Below, piece by piece: positions 56,366 through 64,000 of a stretch of DNA of 64,000 bases. This DNA comes from Hirsutella rhossiliensis (taxonomy: Eukaryota; Ascomycota; Sordariomycetes; Hypocreales; Ophiocordycipitaceae). Position numbers and translations under genes: made by a program. The stretch spans positions 2,728,001 to 2,792,000 of the forward strand of contig NW_025408667.1 in NCBI RefSeq assembly GCF_020360975.1, written 5' to 3'. Each line of letters opens with the position of its first letter. Position 1 is the stretch's first letter. Below the pieces are notes generated by a model, which searched no databases, was not told where the DNA came from, and saw only the letters and a list, made by a program, of their open reading frames with translations.

Positions 56366-57960
56366 AATATACCGTTATATCGTTTATACTATACTTATAC
56401 TTTTTTATATTTATAAGCTCTATAGTTTAAGTATATATATTTATTATAATCTTCTTTATTATATTTAATTTATTATATAAATCTTTAGAAGATTAATAGT
56501 TTAATTTCCTTAAAGTAAGTAGCGTTATATTATTCCTTTATTTTAGTATATTTATAGAATTTATATATCTCTAAAAGATATCTTATTAATAAACTATAAT
56601 TATTATAGTAATTACATAGTATACTATAATTAGGTTTTAATAATATAACTTAGTTATTTAAGTAGCGTTAATTAGTTTTCTAGTAGTTTAGTTTTATACT
56701 TAGGTAGGGTTTCGAAAGTACTTATCCTTTAAACCTAACTAAGAAAGCGTTATATTATACCTTTATATAAAAGTATATTATATAATCTAGGTAAATATAT
56801 AATATTTATAAAATATACTTATAGTACTTATAAGTAAGTAGTATTTATAAATTAATTTTAAATTCTCCTTATAGTTACTATCTTAATTATAGACCTATAA
56901 AGGTATTAACTATAGTAATAGCTATAGTATAATCTCTTTTATATAGTACCGGTTATTATTAAATTAGTATAGCGTATTAGATTTCTATAAGAATTTAAGG
57001 AATTTACTAGGTTTTAATTTTAAGTATTTCTTTAAATTATTTAAAGTATAAACCGTATTCTCTAATTATAGTATTTTCCCTTAGTAGTAAGGGTAGTAAT
57101 ATAAGTTTGTTTTTATCTTTTATTTCTTTAAGTATTTTTTATTCTTTAAAGCTTATATCGTTAATACTTTATTATTCCTCTTTAAGTTATTATCTAAGTT
57201 TTATAAGTATAGGAGCTATATTCTTATCTTTTTTATTATATTATTTATAGACTACCTATTACTATTATTAATTTTAGTTTTATATATCTTTTAAGAACTA
57301 TTTACCGTTCTTTTCAATTTAGCTTTAAGAGACTATTTTAAGATAAGGATATTTTAGCTTTATAAATTTAACTTATTTTTATATTTTAAGATCCTTTTAT
57401 TATATTATTATAAGGGTTTTCTTTAATAGTTTTAAGAACTATTTAATACTATTCTTCTTACTTAAGTATACTATATATATATTATTATAGTATATAGTTT
57501 AACTAAGGAGTTTATACTTTAGTTATTATCTATTAATAGCGTTTAGGTATTTCTTACCTTTTAAGGCTAGTACTTAGTAAGTTTTCTTATTTTTATAAAG
57601 TTATTTATATTTCTTAAAGTAATATCTAAGTTTCCTATAATTAAAATACCTTTCTTTACTTTTCTATATTATATTTAGATCTATCTTACCTAAGTTAGTT
57701 ATATTAGTATAAGTAATAAGACTTTTATGCCTTTCTTTTATAGTTAGTAGGTTAGTTAAAGTTATTCTTATAAAAAGGGTTTTAGTTCCCTCTTTCTTAT
57801 TTCTTTTCTTAGTATTATATATACTATTTATTATCGATTTATACTACTATAGTAATATAGTTTAAGAGGTTATTAAGTCGATTTTCCTTATAAAGCTTAT
57901 CCTTAACTTCTTTTTTAAGGCTATTCTAGTAATATAATATAAGAGGTTTATTATCTTAAT

Positions 57961-58590
57961 TAAGTAAGAAAACTTCTCGCGAAACTAGTATATACTTATA
58001 GTAAGTATATATCGCGACTAAAATACTAACTAATAATAAGAATTAACTTAGTAGTATTAATTACCCTTAGTAATAATACTATACTAAGGCTAAAGGGTAG
58101 GTAGATATAGTAGTAGCCCTTAATATACCGGGCTTAATTAAAGCGCGTAGCGTAAAGAGACGCTACCTAAATTTATATACCTTAATAAAGAGAGTTAATA
58201 AACCTAAAGTAGCGATATAATACTAGCTTAGGCGCTAAACGACTCTATAAAAAAAGTAGTATATAATAAACTCGCGGGCTTTATCTTAAGTATATAGTTT
58301 AGTAGGGTATAGGTAGTAGTTAAACGGCTCCTTAAGGTAAAGAGCCGCGCTAGTAGCGCACTATTAGCGGTACTCCGTATAGATAAGAGCTTTAAGATAA
58401 TAATCTAAAAAGTAATTAAGGAGGTAGTTAAGAAAGAACTTTACCTAAGTATTACTTTAGGCCTAGGGGGCCCTAAGTAAACCTAGGCTATAGTTATAGC
58501 TAAGACTAAGGGACCGACTTAATATAAAGCTATAGTAAAATAGGTCCTACTATTACGACCACGGTCTAGCGAACCGCGGGGACTAATATA
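57961..58590. other. RIP-mutated DNA with an inverted repeat, no gene assigned
   Basis: Lies between two Gypsy copies. Arms TATATACTTA (57989-57998) and TAAGTATATA (58002-58011) form a perfect 10-bp hairpin around TAG, with TCGCGA on both outer sides (57976-57981 and 58012-58017 regions). No readable domain. Relatively high CpG suggests formerly coding sequence. Confidence 0.5.
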
Positions 58591-59034
58591 TATTACGAGG
58601 TCACGTAACGTAGGGAGCAAGGAATATTAAACGGACCGACGGGCTAATTAAGTTTAGAGCGACGGGTTACTTTAGCGCTCTAACGCTCTACGGCTAGGAT
58701 TATAGGATCGCTCTAGCGCTCTAGCGCTCTTAGACGATAAGATTACCTAGCGCTCTCGGCGATCTAGGGAAGCTCTCGAGATATATAAGGAAGGAACGGA
58801 ATACTCCTTTAAGTAGATAGCTCGATAGCTTTTAATATTATAATTATTATAATCTCTATTATAATCTTATCTTTAATTTTAATTACTTAATTACCTAGTT
58901 ATAGTCTATAGTCTACGACCTCTAACTTATTACTAACGTAATATACTTATTATTACTTAGACTACGCCCTATTATATCTACTAATATAAACCCCTTAATA
59001 GGTTTATCCCTTAGAAATAATACCGGTTATTATA
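58591..59034 (+). repeat. Gypsy 5' LTR with divergent U3
   Basis: 444 bp, TATTACG to TTATTATA. From about 58815 it matches the other family LTRs. The first 200 bp are unrelated to the U3 at 14561 or 41208 but resemble the remnant at 30340-30560. This U3 holds many AGCGCT/AGCGCTCT blocks (58670-58760). A GATATATAAGG motif near 58779-58790 is a good TATA-box candidate. Confidence 0.88.
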
Positions 59035-59099
59035 CGTTAAAAGCTCTTATTTAGTATAATACCGCGTTACTCTAAGTAATATTATAACTATTAATATAC

Positions 59100-60600
59100 C
59101 TATATAGTAAACTAAATTAACTAACTCTAGAGCTATTATATCGCCTTAGGATATAATATACGAGATTATTACCCTTTAATATAAGGTATAGTTACTTAGG
59201 AACGGAGGAGGTAACGGATAAGTTAGGGACCTTAGAAAAGTAGTTAAACTAAAATAGCTAGGACTATTTAATAGTACTTATAGCACGCTTTAAGACTTTC
59301 TTACTTAACTTAAGGCCTACTACTAGTTTTACCCTACTAAACTCTTAGACCTAGTTAAAAAGGTACTCTATATAGGAAATTATTTATCTAGAATAGTACT
59401 CGCTTAGTTTAGACCTATTATAAGGGATTTTCTTAATAACTAACTAGCGCGACGAGATAATAAAATAGATAAAGTCTTTACTAGTTTCTAAGGATTTAAA
59501 GAAGCTATTATAAAGGTATTCGGAATAACTAATAAGGAATAAGAAGCTAAATAAAAACTCTAAGAACTTTAATAAAGGATCTTAGTATTAAATTATACTA
59601 TAAAGTTCCGTTAAGTTACCTTAAAGCTTAATTAAGATAACGAACCCCTTATATTACGATTTTACGACGGGCTTAAAGAAGAAATTAAGGACGAGCTCTA
59701 TAAGGAAAATCGACCTAATAACCTCTCGGACTATATTATTATAGTAGTACGAATCGACGATAGATAGTATACGTAACGCTAAGAAAAGAAATAAAGAAGA
59801 GGAAACTAAAACCCTTCTTATAAGAATAACCTTAACCGACGCGCTAATTATATAAAGAAGCGCGAAACTCCTATTGCCTATACTTATATAACTAACCTAG
59901 GTAGGATAGATCTAAATATAATATAGAAAAGTAAAGGAAAGTATTTTAACTATAGGAAACCTAGATATTACTTTAAAGAATATAGATAACCTTATAAAGA
60001 GAAGAAAATCTACTAGGCACTAGCCCTAAAAGGTAAGAAATACCTAAACGCTATTAATAGATAAGGACTAAAGTATAAACTCCTTAGTTAAACTATATAC
60101 TATAATAACGAATATATAGTATACTTAAGCGATAAGAATAGTACTAAATAGTTCTTAAAGCTATTAAAGAAGACCCTTATAATAATATAATAAAAGGATC
60201 CTAAAATATAGAAATAAGTTAAATTTATAGAACTAGAATACCCCTATCTTAAAGGAGTCTCCTAGGACTAAATTAAGAAGAACGGTAAACGATTCTAAGA
60301 AGATATATAAAATAAAAATCGATAATAATAACGGGCGGTCTATAAATAATATAATAAAGAAGATATAGATATAGCCCTTATACTTACGAAACTTAGATAA
60401 TAACCTAAAGAGGATTAATAACGTATCGATAATATAAGCTTTAAAGAAAAAGAAATACTTAGAGAAACGGAAGACGAGAACGAACTTATACTACTACCCT
60501 TACTACTAAGGGAGAATACTACGATTAGAGAACACGCTCTATACTTTAAAGAATTTAAAGAAATACTTAAAATTAGAACCTAATAAATACCTTAAACTCT
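59100..60600 (+). pseudogene. Gypsy gag relic
   Basis: Aligns with 15130-16500. The zinc knuckle at 59942-59983 keeps exact C-x2-C-x4-H-x4-C spacing with Tyr in all four ligand positions, as in the other copy. No open frame. Confidence 0.8.
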
Positions 60601-61014
60601 TATAGAAAACTAATAAGCTATATTAATTCGATATTAACTAGTACTATATAAAGGAAACTATACTATAGCTATTACTATAGTTAATACCTTTATAGCTCTA
60701 TAACGAGAATAGTAATTATAAGGAGAATTTAAAGACGATCTATAAATACTACTTACTTATAAGCACTATAAGTATATTTTATAGATATTATACGTTTACC
60801 TAGATTATATAATATACTTTTAGATAAAGGTATAATACGACGCTTTCCTAGTTAGGTTCGAAGGATAAGTACTTTCGAAACCCTACTTAAGTATAGAACT
60901 AGACTACTAGAAAATCGATTAACGCTACCTAAATAACTAAGTTATATTATTAGAATCTAATTACGGCACGCTACTTAAATACTACGATAATTACGGTTTA
61001 TTAACGAGATATCT

Positions 61015-61581
61015 ATAAGGAACGGTATTCCTACTATAAATAAAGCAGCTATAATATACTCTCTTAATTATATAAGCTAATAAGTAGTATATTAATTATA
61101 GATAAATTCTTATCCTATAGAGTAAGAATTGCTCGTTATTTTATATATTATTATATATTAAACGGGTTGCCGGTTACTATATAATCGGGAATCGAAGGAA
61201 TAGAGCTAGCTTAGAATGCTAGCTAAGACCTCTTAAGAACACCGGCACAACCAACCTCCTTTAAACACGAATATTAGTAGAACTAAGACACTTCTAGACT
61301 TACTTAAGGTATCACGGAATTCCCTAGTCTTAGGGCTATATAGCAGCCTAAATCTAGTCCTAAAAGGTTCTTCCGTTTAGCTATAATTATCTATATAAGA
61401 CAGTATGTCCGCTAGTAGATAGATAGAGTATTATTAACTTAAACACCTCTTTTATATACTAATATACTACTAATAAATTCCGTTGAAAATCCTACCTTAT
61501 ACTCCTTCTTCTCCTCTATTACGTAGTCTTATATAATTCCTTAATTTCCTAAAATTCCGCTTTTACTTATATACCTTAAGA
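61015..61581. mobile_element. 567-bp weakly RIP-mutated insertion in Gypsy
   Basis: The undisturbed copy at 16990-17010 shows where the Gypsy is broken. ATATCT is present on both sides (61009-61014 and 61582-61587), a 5- or 6-bp duplication. CpA and TpG are common in 61160-61490, so it is younger than most RIP or escaped it. Its 3' part (TTCCG-TTGAAAATCCTACC region, about 61477-61500) resembles the insert at 52045-52480. It may be a solo LTR or short non-autonomous LTR element. The ends lack clear TG...CA. Confidence 0.7.
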
Positions 61582-62979
61582 ATATCTTTTAGAGATATAT
61601 AAAATCTATAAATATACTAAAATAAAGGAATAGTATAACGCTACTCGCTCTAAGGTATCTAAACCCTTAATCTTTTAAAGACTTATATAATAAGTTAAAT
61701 ATAATAAGGAAGATTATAACGAATATATATACCTAAACTATAAAGTTTATAAATATAAAAAAGTATAAGTATAGTATAAACGATATAACGGTATACTAAA
61801 AGATTTCTAGTAATATATATAAAGGCTATAAGCTATATTCGACTAAGAAAAAATTAACGTAGACGAACTACGCGTAAAATAAAAAGATATAGAACGAAAA
61901 CTTAATCTTTAGTATAAAAATAAATAGAATTATAAAGTATAGTATATAATTAACTATAAAGCAGTATAATATAAACGATACCGCGTTAAGAAATAAGAAA
62001 TCTTCGATTAGCTATAAGAAATTAGTCTCTTAAGCCTTAATACGATACTATATAACGAAAATATAAAAAAACGATATTAATAATAAATTAAAGAAGAATA
62101 CTTAAATAAAATAAATAAGGACTAAGTAAAAAACAAGGTATACTATCTATAAAAGGGCTATAGACTAGTATAATATAATAAGATCCAAGGACCCTATATA
62201 TAGTAACGGTAAGCTATAGTAACTAAATAGTATTAGATAACTAAATCGCAGGATATTACGCGCGTATACTTTTAAACTATAGCGCGATAGGTAATTACGC
62301 TTTACTTAAAGTCGTTAATCGTTACTAACTTATATAGAGATATAAGAAAGATCTATATAAACTTATAAATATCGAAGGAGAGGCCTTTAATTATAATAAT
62401 AAAATTATTAATATAGAGATTAATTACCTCGATATTAATATCTAGGGCTATAATAAATAAGTTAACTTCGATATTATAAATATTAGAGAATACGACCTTA
62501 TATTAGGACTTCTATAGCTATAAGAGAGCAACCTACTAATTAACTAGAAAACTAGCTAGCTATATTAGGATAAAGATATAAGTTTCTAGGACTAGTAGAT
62601 TAAAAAGAAAGTAAAATTTTTAGATAATTTAGCTACTAAATAGGATAAAAGGGATAACCGTTTAAGTAAATTATTATAGGCTTTAGCGATATAAATAAAA
62701 ATAGTAACCGAACTAGCGGATATAAAATCGACTAATAAGACCTATATACTAACTAATATAGCTATATAACCTAGTATCCGATATAAATAAAATAAAGGAT
62801 ATAATATAAAGATCTAAAGAGTTATTACTACTCTAAGGAAAGACCTTAAATAAATTAATAAAGAGCTTAAGTTAAGAGAAACTAGCTCTTAAAAAAAAGA
62901 ATAAACCCTATAAGATAGAATAAAGAATATCCCCTAGGAATACTAGAAATACGATAAACTCTTTAAGGAAGAACTTAAG

Positions 62980-64000
62980 ATAGGGTTACTTAAATATAGC
63001 TAATAGGACTACGAAATTTATCTTAAGGATAGAATAACGCCGACGTTCTATAAGATCTATAACCTAAACGAAAAGCAACTATAAACGCTATATAACTACC
63101 TTAACGAGAATCTATAAAAGGGATATATATAAACGTTAATATCTAAAGTAAGCTACCTAGTTATATTTATTTTAAAGAAAATTAGTAAGCTATAACTAGT
63201 TATTAACTATAGACGCTTAAACGATATTATAATAAAGGACTAAATACTATTACCGCTTATATTAGAACTATAAGATCGACTATATAGTAAAAAATAGTTT
63301 ATAGCCCTTAACCTTAAAGGCGCCTTTAACTTAATACGTATAAAAAAGGGATATAAATAAATAATAGCCTTTAAAACGAGATTCGGACTATTTAAATATC
63401 TAGTAATACTATTTAGACTTATAAATATACTAGCTACCTTCTAATAGATAATTAATAATATCCTACGCAAATACTTAGATATCTTTATAGTAGTATACTT
63501 AGATAATATCCTAATCTTCTTAGATACCTTAGAAGAATATAAGGAACACGTCTATAAGGTACTCCGCGTACTTTAGAATATAAAGTTATTAGTTAAACTA
63601 AAGAAAAGTAAGTTCTATATATAAGAAGTAGACTTCCTTAGATATACGATCTTATTAAAAGAAATATAAATATAATAAGATAAGATTAACTTAGTTAAAG
63701 AATAGCTAACGCTAAAGAACGTTAAAGATATATAAAGTTTCCTAGGATTTATAAATTACTATTAACGATTTATTAAAGATTTCGGAAAGATTATAGTACT
63801 ACTATATAACTTAACGAAGAAGGAAAAAGAATTTATATAGGACGATAAAGCTAATAAAGCTTTCGAATATATTAAAACTACGATTATATAAGAACTAGTC
63901 TTAACTACCTTTAATCTAAAATAATAAATCGAACTTAAAACTAATATATTAGATTTTACTCTAAAAATATAAATTAAATAGAAAGATAATAAAGGAAGAC
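62980..64000 (+). pseudogene. Gypsy reverse transcriptase relic, incomplete
   Basis: Aligns with 18410-19400. L-V-I-N-Y-R-R-L-N near 63195 (Asp to Asn compared with the other copy), then the box Y-L-D-N at 63496-63507. RNase H begins near 63900 and is cut by the window end. Confidence 0.83.

Larger units (their letters stand above)
54493..57960 (-). mobile_element. Truncated Gypsy remnant, minus strand, with internal replacement
   Basis: 54493-55594 matches 34260-35340 and 56366-57960 matches 38560-40120 of the minus-strand Gypsy, in the same order. So this is the same family, lacking about 3.2 kb of integrase/RT/RNase H, with a 770-bp foreign segment in the gap. The match stops at 57960 within gag. 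With 30157-30931 it forms the two flanks of the Copia nest and is probably the oldest element there. Confidence 0.78.
58591..64000 (+). mobile_element. RIP-degraded chromodomain-family Gypsy, cut by the window end
   Basis: The 5' LTR (58591-59034) and internal sequence align with 14561 onward: gag with zinc knuckle (59942-59983, all four ligands Tyr), RT with box Y-L-D-N at 63496-63507, and a start of RNase H at the end. A 567-bp insert interrupts it at 61015. The chromodomain and 3' LTR would lie beyond the window. It is RIP-mutated throughout. Confidence 0.9.

Noticed and set aside
1..64000. CRISPR array, prophage, bacterial operon or host gene cluster
   Set aside because: Repeats are LTRs or dispersed relics, coding traces are all retrotransposon domains, and RIP marks a filamentous fungus.

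Overview
This window looks like transposon-only heterochromatin from a filamentous ascomycete (Pezizomycotina-type) genome. About 54 kb carries the signature of repeat-induced point mutation (RIP): CpA and its complement TpG are almost absent, TpA is in large excess and CpG is kept. Conserved codons are changed as RIP predicts (Trp, Gln and Arg codons to stops, Cys and His to Tyr, Asp to Asn), and ATG triplets are nearly lost. I found no host gene, tRNA, rRNA or CRISPR array. The species cannot be named from this sequence.

Layout. 1-2160 is unassigned RIP-mutated DNA. About 2340-12700 is a minus-strand chromodomain Gypsy relic, split by a nearly unmutated minus-strand Copia element (5367-9632, TSD AAGCC). 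14561-22408 is a complete but RIP-destroyed plus-strand chromodomain Gypsy (TSD TAATA). 23060-23566 is the RNase H end of a RIP-mutated Copia, cut by a young unmutated Copia (23572-29520, identical 200-bp LTRs, TSD TATAC). 30157-57960 is a nest. A minus-strand Gypsy remnant encloses a plus-strand Copia (30932 to about 54321). That Copia holds a minus-strand Gypsy (33381-41208, TSD TAAGG) and a plus-strand Gypsy (about 44151-53404). The plus-strand Gypsy in turn holds a 768-bp insertion (48327-49094, TSD ATATA). 58591-64000 is the 5' part of another plus-strand Gypsy with its own 567-bp insertion, and it runs off the window.

The parts work together only as a record of transposition and genome defence. 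Old elements were hit by RIP, at least three Gypsy copies carried a chromodomain of the kind thought to steer integration to heterochromatin, and two Copia elements arrived after RIP and stayed unmutated. Both young Copias are interrupted by many single-base frameshifts. In the minus-strand one the two LTRs differ only by four homopolymer-length changes, so part of the damage may be consensus error. Each also appears to lack an essential part: RNase H in one, the protease active site in the other. I found no previously undescribed functional system. The most unusual pieces are the CpA-retaining, GC-rich structured core of the 768-bp insertion, the U3 swapping within one Gypsy family, and the strong GpCpA bias of the CpA sites that survived RIP.
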